Shown: piece by piece, positions 16,432-24,855 of the stretch
How positions within the stretch are numbered: position 1 is the stretch's first letter
Layout: each line of letters begins with the position of its first letter
NCBI RefSeq assembly: GCF_036985595.1
Contig: NZ_BTPU01000015.1
Coordinates: 1 to 63,202, forward strand
Length of the DNA: 63,202 nucleotides
DNA from: Vallitalea maricola
GTDB taxonomy: Bacteria > Bacillota > Clostridia > Lachnospirales > Vallitaleaceae
Direction of reading: 5' to 3'
The notes under the pieces: model-generated
Databases searched by the model: none
Told to the model about the DNA's origin: nothing
The model's input: only the letters and a program-made list of their open reading frames with translations
Program-made: the position numbers and the translations under genes

Positions 16432-16485
16432 TTCTATACAAGATATAGTAATCATGAAGAATTAACAACAATATATTGTATAGAA
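16432..16485. promoter_or_regulatory. Candidate operator, 10-bp inverted repeat
   Basis: TTCTATACAA and TTGTATAGAA form a perfect 10-bp inverted repeat with centres 44 bp apart. Because the adjacent gene encodes an RpiR-type regulator, autoregulation is a guess. It may also be chance in AT-rich DNA. Confidence 0.3.
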
Positions 16486-16651
16486 AGTTATACAGAACTA
16501 TTTGTTTTTTAATTAATTATAACAATCTTTAAAGTGATAAAAAGAAAATAATTCGTTATATTAAGTTATTGGTATAAAAATCTAGTACATAATATTTTTA
16601 ATATCCATAAAAACTTTGATAGTGAATTAATAATGTTAGAGAGGTATTAAT

Positions 16652-17572
16652 ATGCATAGACAAAATGATTTGATGAAAAGGATTAATAATTCCTACCCAA
16701 AACTTAGTAAGGGGCAAAAATTATTAGCAAATTATATATTGGAACATTATGAGAAGGCAGTTTTTCTTACAGCTGCAAAGCTAGGTAAGATAGTTGGCGT
16801 TAGTGAGTCAACAGTGGTAAGATTTGCTAATGAACTTGGTTATGATGGTTATCCAAAACTACAAAGAGCCCTTGAAGAATTAGTTAAGACAAAATTAACT
16901 TCATTCCAAAGAGTTGAGGTGACATCAGATAGAATTGACAAAAATCATGTTCTAAAATCAGTTTTACAATCGGATGCAGAAAAGATTAAGCATACCTTAG
17001 AAGAAATTGATGAAGATATATTTAATGAAGCAACCAGCATGATACTAGGGGCTAGGAAAATCTATATACTAGGTGTAAGAAGTTGTGCTTCCTTAGCAGG
17101 TTTTTTAGGTTTCTACTTTAACCTAATATTTGATAATACCAAATTAATCCATACAAACAGTGTAAGTGAAATGTTTGAACAGATTTATAGAATTGGTCCA
17201 GAGGATGTAGTAATAGGAATAAGTTTTCCAAGATATTCAAAGCGTACTAAAAAAGCTATGGAATTCGCTAAAAATAGAGATGCACAGGTAATTGCTATAA
17301 CAGATAGTTATTTATCCCCATTGATACAATTTGCTGATTGTAGTCTTATAGCTAGAAGTGATATGGCTTCTTTCGTAGATTCATTAGTTGCACCATTAAG
17401 CTTGATTAATGCATTGATAGTTGCATTATGTATAAAAAAGCAAGATGAAGTGTTAGACACTTTAGAGAATCTAGAAAAAGTATGGAACGAGTATCAAGTT
17501 TACGACAATGAAGAAGATTATAATATGAATTACAATATACAATCAAAAAATAACACCGATATATTAGAATAG
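16652..17572 (+). CDS. MurR/RpiR-family transcriptional regulator (HTH_6 plus SIS)
   Basis: 306 residues. The N-terminal HTH_6 domain carries LSKGQKLLANYILEHYEKA and VGVSESTVVRFANELGYDGYPKLQ, and the SIS sugar-phosphate domain covers residues about 125-265 (ARKIYILGVRSCASLAGFL, VVIGISFPRYSKRT, VIAITDSYLSPL). These regulators sense phosphosugars or related ligands. The neighbouring genes do not include sugar catabolism, so the ligand is unknown. The C-terminal 40 residues are extra and rich in Asn and acidic residues. The flavoprotein gene follows after 28 bp. Confidence 0.88.
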   Translation: MHRQNDLMKRINNSYPKLSKGQKLLANYILEHYEKAVFLTAAKLGKIVGVSESTVVRFANELGYDGYPKLQRALEELVKTKLTSFQRVEVTSDRIDKNHVLKSVLQSDAEKIKHTLEEIDEDIFNEATSMILGARKIYILGVRSCASLAGFLGFYFNLIFDNTKLIHTNSVSEMFEQIYRIGPEDVVIGISFPRYSKRTKKAMEFAKNRDAQVIAITDSYLSPLIQFADCSLIARSDMASFVDSLVAPLSLINALIVALCIKKQDEVLDTLENLEKVWNEYQVYDNEEDYNMNYNIQSKNNTDILE

Positions 17573-17600
17573 CTAATATGTGAAAGGACTTGAATAAGTA

Positions 17601-18839
17601 TTGAAAAAAGTTTTAGTAGTAGGAGGTGGACCATCAGGCATGATGGCAGCAATAATAGCTGCGAGAAATGGTTGTGAAGTCCACCTTTTTGAGAGAAATG
17701 AAAAATGCGGTAAAAAATTATATATAACAGGTAAAGGCAGATGTAATATTACTAATGCTACTGATGTAGAGGAATTGCTTGAAAATGTTACTACTAATAG
17801 GAAATTTTTATACAGCGCATTTTATTCCTTTGATAGTTTTATGCTAATAGACTTTTTTAATGATATTGGTTTGAAAACTAAAATTGAAAGAGGGAATAGA
17901 GTTTTTCCTGTATCAGATAAATCATCTGATGTTATATCATCTTTAACTAGAGAAATGAATAAATTAGGTGTAGTTATTCATCTTGATTCAAGAGTAAAAG
18001 ATATAAAAGTAGAAGAAGACAAAGCAAAAGGCATAGTACTTCATGGTGGTAACTTAATTGAAGGTGACAGTGTTATAATAGCTACAGGTGGGCTGTCATA
18101 TTCATCGACGGGATCAACTGGTGACGGGTTCAATTTTGCAGAAAAAGTCAATCATACAGTTAGTGATACACATCCTTCACTAGTGCCTTTAGTGACAAGA
18201 GAAAGTTTTATTAAAGAATTACAAGGACTTTCTCTTAGGAACGTAAAAATCAGTATAAAAGCAAATGGTAAAATTATATATGAAAATTTTGGAGAAATGT
18301 TATTTACCCATTTTGGAGTGACAGGACCTCTTATTTTATCTGCTAGTAGATATATTATCCCTTATAAAGGTAAAGATATGACTTTATCAATAGATATAAA
18401 ACCTTCTCTTGATACTAAAAAACTTGATAATAGGATATTGAAGGATTTTAACAAATATATGCGAAAACAATTCAAAAACGCTTTAGATGATCTGTTGCCA
18501 AAGAAATTAATACCTATTATTATAAAACTATCTGGTATTGATGGAGAAAAAAAGGTAGACCAGATTTCTAGAGAAGAAAGATTGAGATTAGTAGATTTAA
18601 TTAAAAACTTTACATGCCATATTATAGGCACAAGAGATTATAATGAAGCAATAATAACTTGTGGTGGAGTTAGTATAAAGGAAATTAATCCTATGACTAT
18701 GGAATCCAAAAAAGTTGAAGGATTGTATTTTATAGGAGAAGTTCTTGATCTTGATGCGTTAACTGGAGGTTTTAATTTGCAGATAGCATTTTCTACAGGG
18801 TATCTTGCGGGACTTGCTATAGGTGAAAGTGAGCTTTAA
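17601..18839 (+). CDS. HI0933/BaiN-family flavoprotein (NAD(P)/FAD-dependent oxidoreductase)
   Basis: 412 residues with dinucleotide-binding VLVVGGGPSGMMAAIIAA at the N-terminus, LFERNEKCGKKLYITGKGRCNITNA, the ATGGLSYSSTGSTGDGF block and a C-terminal TCGGVSIKEINPMTMESK and LTGGFNLQIAFSTG. This defines the HI0933/YhiN family, whose physiological substrate is mostly unassigned. The start is TTG 17601. It commonly precedes cmk-ispH in Clostridia, as here. Confidence 0.9.
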   Translation: MKKVLVVGGGPSGMMAAIIAARNGCEVHLFERNEKCGKKLYITGKGRCNITNATDVEELLENVTTNRKFLYSAFYSFDSFMLIDFFNDIGLKTKIERGNRVFPVSDKSSDVISSLTREMNKLGVVIHLDSRVKDIKVEEDKAKGIVLHGGNLIEGDSVIIATGGLSYSSTGSTGDGFNFAEKVNHTVSDTHPSLVPLVTRESFIKELQGLSLRNVKISIKANGKIIYENFGEMLFTHFGVTGPLILSASRYIIPYKGKDMTLSIDIKPSLDTKKLDNRILKDFNKYMRKQFKNALDDLLPKKLIPIIIKLSGIDGEKKVDQISREERLRLVDLIKNFTCHIIGTRDYNEAIITCGGVSIKEINPMTMESKKVEGLYFIGEVLDLDALTGGFNLQIAFSTGYLAGLAIGESEL

Positions 18840-18863
18840 ATATTATTATATAGGAGTGAAAAA

Positions 18864-19229
18864 ATGGTTTCCATAAGAGGAGCAATTACGATTGACACTA
18901 ATACTAGAGAAAATATTATTAATGATACAAAAACATTACTAAAAGACATATTAATTAGTAATAATATTAATAATGACCAAATAATATCTATCATTTTTTC
19001 AGCTACAAAAGATTTAACAGTTGCATATCCTGCTATTGGTGCTAGAGAACTAGGTATTGTAGATGCATCACTAATGTGTGTTAGCGAAATGTATGTAGAA
19101 AACAGTTTAGAGATGTGTATAAGGGTTATGGTGACTGCCCATATCCCTAAATCACAAAATGAAGTAAAACATATATATCTGAAAAAAGCAAAAAAATTAA
19201 GACCTGATTTATTAGATAAGATGAATTAA
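18864..19229 (+). CDS. aroH: Chorismate mutase, AroH type
   Basis: 121 residues, the expected size for the monofunctional AroH fold. SIRGAITID at the N-terminus carries the active-site Arg, and RELGIVDASLMCVSEM, CIRVMVTAH and VKHIYLKKAKKLRPDL match the B. subtilis enzyme throughout. It converts chorismate to prephenate for Phe/Tyr synthesis. ATG follows TAGGAGTG. Confidence 0.94.
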   Translation: MVSIRGAITIDTNTRENIINDTKTLLKDILISNNINNDQIISIIFSATKDLTVAYPAIGARELGIVDASLMCVSEMYVENSLEMCIRVMVTAHIPKSQNEVKHIYLKKAKKLRPDLLDKMN

Positions 19230-19326
19230 ATAATGAGACAATTAAATTATTTTTTGTAAAATTAATTTACTAAGTTAACGTTGAAAAAGGTCCAAATACT
19301 AAGCAAGACTATAATAAAAGATAATT

Positions 19327-19359
19327 TAAGATATAAAATAATTATAATTTTATATCTTA
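19327..19359 (+). terminator. Hairpin between aroH and cmk
   Basis: A perfect 13-bp stem TAAGATATAAAAT / ATTTTATATCTTA around loop AATTATA. It is AT-only apart from one G-C pair and lacks a strong U-tract, so termination is likely but not certain. A good promoter follows immediately. Confidence 0.5.
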
Positions 19360-19375
19360 TTCATAAAACTTAGTA

Positions 19376-19404
19376 TTGACAGTTTGAGAAATACAGTTTA
19401 TAGT
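19376..19404 (+). promoter_or_regulatory. Promoter of cmk-ispH-rpsA
   Basis: TTGACA (19376-19381), 17 bp, TATAGT (19399-19404), about 39 bp upstream of the cmk start codon. Confidence 0.78.
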
Positions 19405-19442
19405 TTATTATTGGTGACAATATTATTATGGAGGGTAATGTT

Positions 19443-20111
19443 GTGGATATAATTAACATAGCAATTGATGGACCAGCTGGTGCAGGTAAAAGCACTATAG
19501 CCAAAAAGATTGCTAAGGAACTAGATATTATATATGTAGATACTGGTGCTATGTATAGAGCTTTTGGACTTTATTGTATTAGAAATAATATATCAAGTAA
19601 CCAAAACGATATTATTAACAATATATTAAACGATATTGATATTAGTATCTGCTATATAGATGGTGAACAGCAAGTAATACTTAATGATGAGAATGTCAAT
19701 CAGTTTATTAGAGATGAAGAAGTAGGTAAAATGGCTTCAGAAATCTCAGTAAATAAAAATGTACGTCTTAAGCTTGTTGAATTGCAAAGAAACCTTGCAA
19801 CCAAGAAAAGTATTGTTATGGATGGTAGAGACATAGGTACTTACGTGTTACCTAATGCTACAACTAAGATTTATCTCAATGCAAGTGTTGAAACAAGAGC
19901 TAAGAGACGTCATAAAGAATTATTAGAAAAAGGTATATCTAGGAACTTGGAATCTATAGAAGATGAAATAGGTAAAAGAGATTATAGAGATATGAATAGA
20001 GAATTTGCTCCACTGAAAAAAGCAGATGATGCTATAGAAGTGGATACATCCAATCTATCTATTGATGAAGTAGTTAATAAAATCCTTAAAATGATAAATA
20101 ATAATTATTAA
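19443..20111 (+). CDS. cmk: Cytidylate kinase
   Basis: 222 residues from GTG 19443, chosen because GGAGGG at 19430-19435 is the SD and would overlap the in-frame ATG at 19428. The P-loop IAIDGPAGAGKST, VDTGAMYRAF, MDGRDIGTYVLPNA and KRDYRDMNREFAPLKKADDA are all standard Cmk motifs. It phosphorylates CMP/dCMP with ATP. The ispH gene follows after 24 bp. Confidence 0.96.
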   Translation: MDIINIAIDGPAGAGKSTIAKKIAKELDIIYVDTGAMYRAFGLYCIRNNISSNQNDIINNILNDIDISICYIDGEQQVILNDENVNQFIRDEEVGKMASEISVNKNVRLKLVELQRNLATKKSIVMDGRDIGTYVLPNATTKIYLNASVETRAKRRHKELLEKGISRNLESIEDEIGKRDYRDMNREFAPLKKADDAIEVDTSNLSIDEVVNKILKMINNNY

Positions 20112-20135
20112 ATATTATTTGAAAGGAAGATACTA

Positions 20136-20981
20136 ATGGAAGTAATAGTAGCAAAATCTGCAGGATTTTGTTTTGGTGTAGATAGAGCAGTAAAAAGTGT
20201 ATATGATAATATTGATGGCAAACCATTATATACATATGGACCAATAATTCATAATTTACAAGTAGTTGAAGAGTTGGAAGATAAAGGCGTAAAAGTTGTA
20301 AATGATATAGAAGAACTTCTAAATCTACCTAAGGGTAAAGTTATTATAAGATCCCATGGTGTAGAAGAAAAAATATATAATTATATTAGAGACAATGGAT
20401 TTTCTATTATTGATGCTACATGCCCTTATGTCAAAAAAATTCATCGTATAGTTAATGATTATAGTAAAAAGGGTGATACTATAATTATAATTGGTGATTC
20501 TAGTCATCCAGAAGTTATTGGAATAAATGGTTGGAGTTCATCAAAAGCAATTATTATAGAAAGTATAGAAGATGCTAAAAAGCTTCAACTACCTACAGAT
20601 GAACATATTTGTATTGTTGCTCAAACAACACTTAATTATCTAAAATTCCAAGAAATAATTGAAATATTTTTAGATAAAGGTTATCATGTAGATATAAAAG
20701 ATACAATATGTAGAGCAACAAGAGATAGACAAGAAGAGGCTATAAAGCTATCAGGTAAAGTAGATAAAATGCTGGTGATAGGTGGTAAGCATAGTTCTAA
20801 TACTAAAAAGTTATACCAATTATGCAAGAATCAATGTGATAATACTTATCATATTGAAACTATAGAAGATTTGGAGTTGCTTGTTTTTAGTAAAAATGAG
20901 ATAATAGGAATTACAGCTGGAGCTTCAACTCCAAAGAACATTATTCAGGAGGTTATTACACATGTCAGAAGTACAGAATGA
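20136..20981 (+). CDS. ispH: 4-hydroxy-3-methylbut-2-enyl diphosphate reductase
   Basis: 281 residues. The three [4Fe-4S] cysteines appear in AGFCFGVDRAV, DATCPYVKKIH and KDTICRATRDRQ, and the substrate motifs IIRSHGV and TAGASTP are present. IspH makes IPP and DMAPP in the last MEP-pathway step. Many Clostridia fuse ispH to rpsA. Here the genes are separate but overlap by 20 bp. Confidence 0.96.
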   Translation: MEVIVAKSAGFCFGVDRAVKSVYDNIDGKPLYTYGPIIHNLQVVEELEDKGVKVVNDIEELLNLPKGKVIIRSHGVEEKIYNYIRDNGFSIIDATCPYVKKIHRIVNDYSKKGDTIIIIGDSSHPEVIGINGWSSSKAIIIESIEDAKKLQLPTDEHICIVAQTTLNYLKFQEIIEIFLDKGYHVDIKDTICRATRDRQEEAIKLSGKVDKMLVIGGKHSSNTKKLYQLCKNQCDNTYHIETIEDLELLVFSKNEIIGITAGASTPKNIIQEVITHVRSTE

Positions 20982-22107
20982 AATTAGTTTTGAGGAAATG
21001 TTAGAACAATCCCTAAAATCAATTCACAGGGGAGAAATAGTTGAAGGGACAGTTATAGATGTTAATGATAATGAAGTTTTTGTTAATATTGGGTACAAGT
21101 CTGATGGTATTATACCTAAGAGCGAATACTCAAACTATCCTGAAGTTGAACTGAGAGATACTGTGAAACCAGGGGATAAGATCAAAGTTAAAGTTTTACG
21201 AGTAAATGATGGTGAAGGACAAGTATTACTTACTTATAAAAGAATACTTGCAGAACAAGGTCTTAGTAAGATTGAAGAATACTACAAGAATAAAGAGCAT
21301 TTGACTGCGAAAGTATCACTAGTACTTGCAGGTGGCTTAGTAGCTATTGTTGATGAAGTTAGAATATTTATTCCTGCTTCTTTAGTATCAGATGAATATG
21401 TAGACAATTTAAGAGACTTCTTAGGTAAAGAAATCACATTTGTTATCAGTGAATTCAACCTTAAAAAAGGTAGAATAATTGGTAATAGAAAACAATTATT
21501 ATTAGCTGATAGGCAAAATAAAATAAAAGAATCAATGGAAAAAATAGAAGTTGGTATGGTAGTAACGGGAAATATTAAAAATGTAACAGATTATGGTGCA
21601 TTTGTTAATATTGATGGTATCGATGGATTAATCCATATCTCACAAATGTCATGGGGAAGAGTTAAAAAGCCAAGTGATGTTGTTAAAGTAGGAGATAAAG
21701 TAAAAGTTAGAATAATAGGTATTGATACTGATAAGAATAAAGTATCCTTATCTATGAAATTTGATGAAGAAAATCCTTGGAATGATGCTGCTACTAAGTA
21801 TGCGATTAATAATGTAGTTGAAGGTGTTGTTGCAAGAATGACTGACTTTGGTGCTTTCATTGAACTAGAGCCAGGGGTAGATGCATTATTGCATGTGTCA
21901 CAAATAGCTAAAAAGCACGTTGAAAAACCATCTGATGAACTTAAAATCGGTCAAAAAATTACAGCTAAAGTGTTAGATTTCAATCAAGAATCTAAAAAGA
22001 TTAGTTTAAGTATCAAAGCTCTTGAGGATAACAAAACTAAAGAAGCTGATGCTAAGGAAGTAAAAGAAGAAGTAAGTAATGAAAAAACAGTTGAAGAAAC
22101 TAAATAA
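20962..22107 (+). CDS. rpsA: 30S ribosomal protein S1-like protein with four S1 domains
   Basis: 381 residues, four S1 OB-fold repeats: VEGTVIDVNDNEVFVNIGYK, LTAKVSLVLAGGLVAIVDEV, VTGNIKNVTDYGAFVNIDG and VEGVVARMTDFGAFIELEPG, followed by an acidic/Lys tail. It is shorter than the six-domain proteobacterial S1, as usual in Firmicutes. The start ATG lies inside the end of ispH in another frame but has its own SD (AGGAGG 10 nt upstream), so translation is coupled rather than frameshifted. Confidence 0.94.
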   Translation: MSEVQNEISFEEMLEQSLKSIHRGEIVEGTVIDVNDNEVFVNIGYKSDGIIPKSEYSNYPEVELRDTVKPGDKIKVKVLRVNDGEGQVLLTYKRILAEQGLSKIEEYYKNKEHLTAKVSLVLAGGLVAIVDEVRIFIPASLVSDEYVDNLRDFLGKEITFVISEFNLKKGRIIGNRKQLLLADRQNKIKESMEKIEVGMVVTGNIKNVTDYGAFVNIDGIDGLIHISQMSWGRVKKPSDVVKVGDKVKVRIIGIDTDKNKVSLSMKFDEENPWNDAATKYAINNVVEGVVARMTDFGAFIELEPGVDALLHVSQIAKKHVEKPSDELKIGQKITAKVLDFNQESKKISLSIKALEDNKTKEADAKEVKEEVSNEKTVEETK

Positions 22108-22123
22108 TAATATATAAGATAAA

Positions 22124-22168
22124 AAAAGCTGCAAAAAGTATTCTAGAGTATTTTTTGTAGTTTTCTTT
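22124..22168 (+). terminator. Intrinsic terminator after rpsA
   Basis: GCTGCAAAAAGTA at 22128-22140 pairs with TATTTTTTGTAG (to 22160), and TTTTCTTT follows. An A-run precedes it. Confidence 0.75.
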
Positions 22169-22297
22169 ATCATTTTACTTTTGGCGAAATAAGTTTCGCT
22201 ATTATAGCCTAATATAATAAAAAATGTATAATACATAGATTAAAAATTATATTTATAAAATATTGTATTTGACATAATAAAGGAGAAGGATAAAATA

Positions 22298-23083
22298 GTG
22301 ATTGAAAATTATGAAGATTTTAAAGATGCCGTTTTTAGACTCTCTAAAATTGATTTAAACGCTTACAAAGAAAGACAAATGAAAAGGCGTATAGATTCAT
22401 TAATAAGAAAGAATAATGCAGATAGTTATCAAGAATTTATTGATATATTAAAGAAAGATAAAAAGATATATGAAGAGTTCATTAACTACTTGACTATTAA
22501 TGTATCAGAATTCTATAGGAATCCTACTCAATGGCAAGTTCTAGAAAGAGATATTTTACCTTATCTTATAGATAAATTTGCCGATAATCTAAAAATATGG
22601 AGTGCAGCTTGTTCAACAGGTGATGAGCCATATTCTTTAGCAATGGTATTAAGTAAATTTATTCCTCTAAGCAAAATTAAAATTGTAGCTACAGATATTG
22701 ATAAACAAGTATTGGAAAAGGCTAGAATGGGATTATACAAAGACAAAAGTTTAATTGGTCTACCCCAAGAATTCAAAACAAAGTTTTTCAGACAAATAGG
22801 TAGTTCTTATCAAGTAACTGATGATATAAAAAAATGTATAGAATTTAAGCAATTAAACTTGTTAAAAGATAATTACCCAAGTAATTGTGATTTAATCGTA
22901 TGCCGTAATGTTCTAATATATTTTACAGATGAAGCAAAAGATGGTATATACAAGAAATTCAATAATGCTATGAAAAAAGATGCAATATTATTTGTTGGCA
23001 GTACAGAACAGATTATTCAATCTGCAACATATAAATTTACATCTCTCAAATCATTTTTTTACAAGAAGATGGATGAACTATAA
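22298..23083 (+). CDS. cheR: CheR-type chemoreceptor glutamate methyltransferase
   Basis: 261 residues. The N-terminal CheR domain (YKERQMKRRIDSLIRK, NYLTINVSEFYRNPTQW) precedes the SAM-binding domain with WSAACSTGDEPYSLAMVL, ATDIDKQVLEKA, and CDLIVCRNVLIYF. CheR methylates receptor glutamates for chemotactic adaptation. The start is GTG with AGGAGAAGGA. No other chemotaxis gene is in view, so it acts with partners encoded elsewhere or in a non-chemotaxis pathway. Its 3' end overlaps the convergent minus-strand gene by 6 bp. Confidence 0.93.
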   Translation: MIENYEDFKDAVFRLSKIDLNAYKERQMKRRIDSLIRKNNADSYQEFIDILKKDKKIYEEFINYLTINVSEFYRNPTQWQVLERDILPYLIDKFADNLKIWSAACSTGDEPYSLAMVLSKFIPLSKIKIVATDIDKQVLEKARMGLYKDKSLIGLPQEFKTKFFRQIGSSYQVTDDIKKCIEFKQLNLLKDNYPSNCDLIVCRNVLIYFTDEAKDGIYKKFNNAMKKDAILFVGSTEQIIQSATYKFTSLKSFFYKKMDEL

Positions 23084-24166
23084 GCTTTTAAGTATACTAG
23101 TACATAGGTTATCTGTGAATGAAGTATTATTATGAATATCATCTTGTAGTTGTACATATTTAGTTTTATTATTTTTAGATAAATAAAATATTTTTTCGTT
23201 TTTTACTATATAGGTATCAAGAAGAGGTATGAATATGCCTCTTTTCTTTATGTAGCAGGTTTCACTTGTAGCTTTTGTTTTATTAGATTTATCTATGTAC
23301 TTTGCCACATATTTATGAACTGCTTGATCCTCTGAATGTATATAATAATAATCTTTATAATTATCAAAGAAAAACTTTAATTCATCATTAAGAAGCCGAA
23401 TTTTTATAAATAGCTTTTTATGCTTTATATGTATATAATAATTATCAAAAGTAAAACTATAATCAAAAGGAACTTCTGTATTAGCAGAAAGATGTATAGT
23501 CATAATTAATTCACTAATATCAATATCATTAACTTTGTAAGATATATTATTGTGTTTAAGATTATTATATGTATCTACGTAATCCAGGATTTTAAGTACT
23601 TTAATAAGTCCTATCAAATCTTCTTCGTTATGAAGTAATAAATTAGTCTTCTCAATATCACTTTTTGATTCTGTAAAATCAATGTATTGCCTAATTAATT
23701 CTCCTCCTGTAAAGGTATCCTTTCTAAATATACCTAGATATTTTTCAATTGTCTTAAGCTTGCAGTTCTCAAGGTTTAATACATGTTTACATGGTCTAAC
23801 TAATTTATATATGTCAATATTTTCTATATAAGATAGATTATTGTCTATTTTATATAATAGTGCCTTTTTAGTTATGAAAGGTATATCAAATGATGTGCCA
23901 TTATAATGTATGATTCTTTTGAAATCATTACTGAATTTTATGAACTCATATAATACGGCATATTCATCATTTTCATTTTCAGCTAGCCATTGAATCATTG
24001 TGGGTTTTCCATTTGCAAAATAGATACAACCAATTAAATATACAATGTTCTTCCTATATGAAAAGCCAGTAGTTTCTATATCAAAGAATAATAGGTTATC
24101 AAGATCACAATATCTTCTTTTTAAAATATCGGTATCTATATCAATATTTTTATTTATGATTATCAT
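23078..24166 (-). CDS. RNase H-fold (YprB-type) predicted exonuclease domain protein
   Basis: The only minus-strand gene in the window, 362 residues. LLFFDIETTGFSYRKNIVYLIGC is the DEDD-type first acidic motif, followed by HYNGTSFDIPFITKKAL and HNEEDLIGLIKVL with further acidic residues. These match the RNase_H_2/YprB family, often called an exonuclease-like domain of unknown substrate. The start ATG has AAGGAG upstream on its strand. The C-terminal half (about residues 200-362) has no motif I recognise. Confidence 0.85.
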   Translation of the reverse strand: MIIINKNIDIDTDILKRRYCDLDNLLFFDIETTGFSYRKNIVYLIGCIYFANGKPTMIQWLAENENDEYAVLYEFIKFSNDFKRIIHYNGTSFDIPFITKKALLYKIDNNLSYIENIDIYKLVRPCKHVLNLENCKLKTIEKYLGIFRKDTFTGGELIRQYIDFTESKSDIEKTNLLLHNEEDLIGLIKVLKILDYVDTYNNLKHNNISYKVNDIDISELIMTIHLSANTEVPFDYSFTFDNYYIHIKHKKLFIKIRLLNDELKFFFDNYKDYYYIHSEDQAVHKYVAKYIDKSNKTKATSETCYIKKRGIFIPLLDTYIVKNEKIFYLSKNNKTKYVQLQDDIHNNTSFTDNLCTSILKSL

Positions 24167-24277
24167 AATTTCTCCTTGTTAATGAGTGGGGATTATTTAC
24201 AATTTATAGTTACAGTATAAGCTAATTTTAATGTTTAATCAATTTATTATATCATGTTTAATTACTTCTGTATGTGG

Positions 24278-24283
24278 TATAAT
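24278..24283 (+). promoter_or_regulatory. Extended -10 upstream of the holin-like gene
   Basis: TGG-TATAAT (extended -10, TGn) about 75 bp upstream of the start; the -35 is weak. Confidence 0.45.
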
Positions 24284-24355
24284 AGATAGAGCTTGTACAC
24301 CTTTTAATTGATTACAGCATATAATGTATTAAGAAATTAGAAAGGGGGACAAGTT

Positions 24356-24730
24356 ATGGAATACTCATATCTAGCACTCATACCTTTAATAGCTGGTATA
24401 GGTGAAGCTATTAGACTAACAGGGGTTCCGTGTAGATATATACCATTTATCAACTTAGTTATTGGACTAGCTCTTGGTATGATATTATGTTCAACAAATT
24501 CAAAATCATGTATAGTTATTGGTTTGTATACTGGGCTTAGTGCATCAGGTTTAGTTAAATCTACAAGAGAATTCAATAATTGCTTGAATGCTAGAAGTCC
24601 ATGTAACAAAAAGGACAGGCATTATACCAAAAGAAGAAAAGACAACTGTTTTGAAGAGATATTTAGAGAGCTTGAAAAAGATTACGAATCTCATAATAAT
24701 ACAAACGATGAATTTGAAGATGATGATTAA
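24356..24730 (+). CDS. Holin-like small membrane protein, function unknown
   Basis: 124 residues. Two to three hydrophobic segments (YLALIPLIAGIGEAIRLTG, FINLVIGLALGMILCS, IVIGLYTGLSASGLV) with GVPCRYIPFINLVIG resemble phage-associated holin-like proteins with an IPxxxGxxEAIKRTGxPxRYxP pattern. The C-terminal 50 residues are charged (Arg/Lys, then acidic) and are not typical of short holins. No phage gene is nearby. SD AAAGGGGGA. It may be a domesticated holin or a structural membrane protein. Confidence 0.6.
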   Translation: MEYSYLALIPLIAGIGEAIRLTGVPCRYIPFINLVIGLALGMILCSTNSKSCIVIGLYTGLSASGLVKSTREFNNCLNARSPCNKKDRHYTKRRKDNCFEEIFRELEKDYESHNNTNDEFEDDD

Positions 24731-24736
24731 CTACTG

Positions 24737-24765
24737 TTGAAAAAATGTCTTATATTATGTAAAAT
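24737..24765 (+). promoter_or_regulatory. Promoter of the miaB-mutS-mutL-miaA-hfq cluster
   Basis: TTGAAA (24737-24742), 17 bp, TAAAAT (24760-24765), 90 bp before miaB. Confidence 0.65.
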
Positions 24766-24855
24766 ACTAATATCAATAAAAAATAATAATTATTTATACG
24801 ATAAAAGGAAAGTATATGTAGAATAATATTCAATAGACGATAGTGGAGGAATATA

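Larger units (their letters stand above)
16227..16651. other. 425-bp AT-rich intergenic region
   Basis: Contains the oadA terminator, then no coding potential that I can support. An inverted repeat TTCTATACAA (16432-16441) / TTGTATAGAA (16476-16485) with a further TTATACAG half-site at 16488-16495 lies about 160 bp upstream of the RpiR-family regulator and could be its operator. Confidence 0.5.

Noticed and set aside
20950..20985. Frameshift breaking an ispH-rpsA fusion
   Set aside because: rpsA has its own ATG and AGGAGG SD at correct spacing, and ispH ends with a normal stop; a natural overlap explains it.
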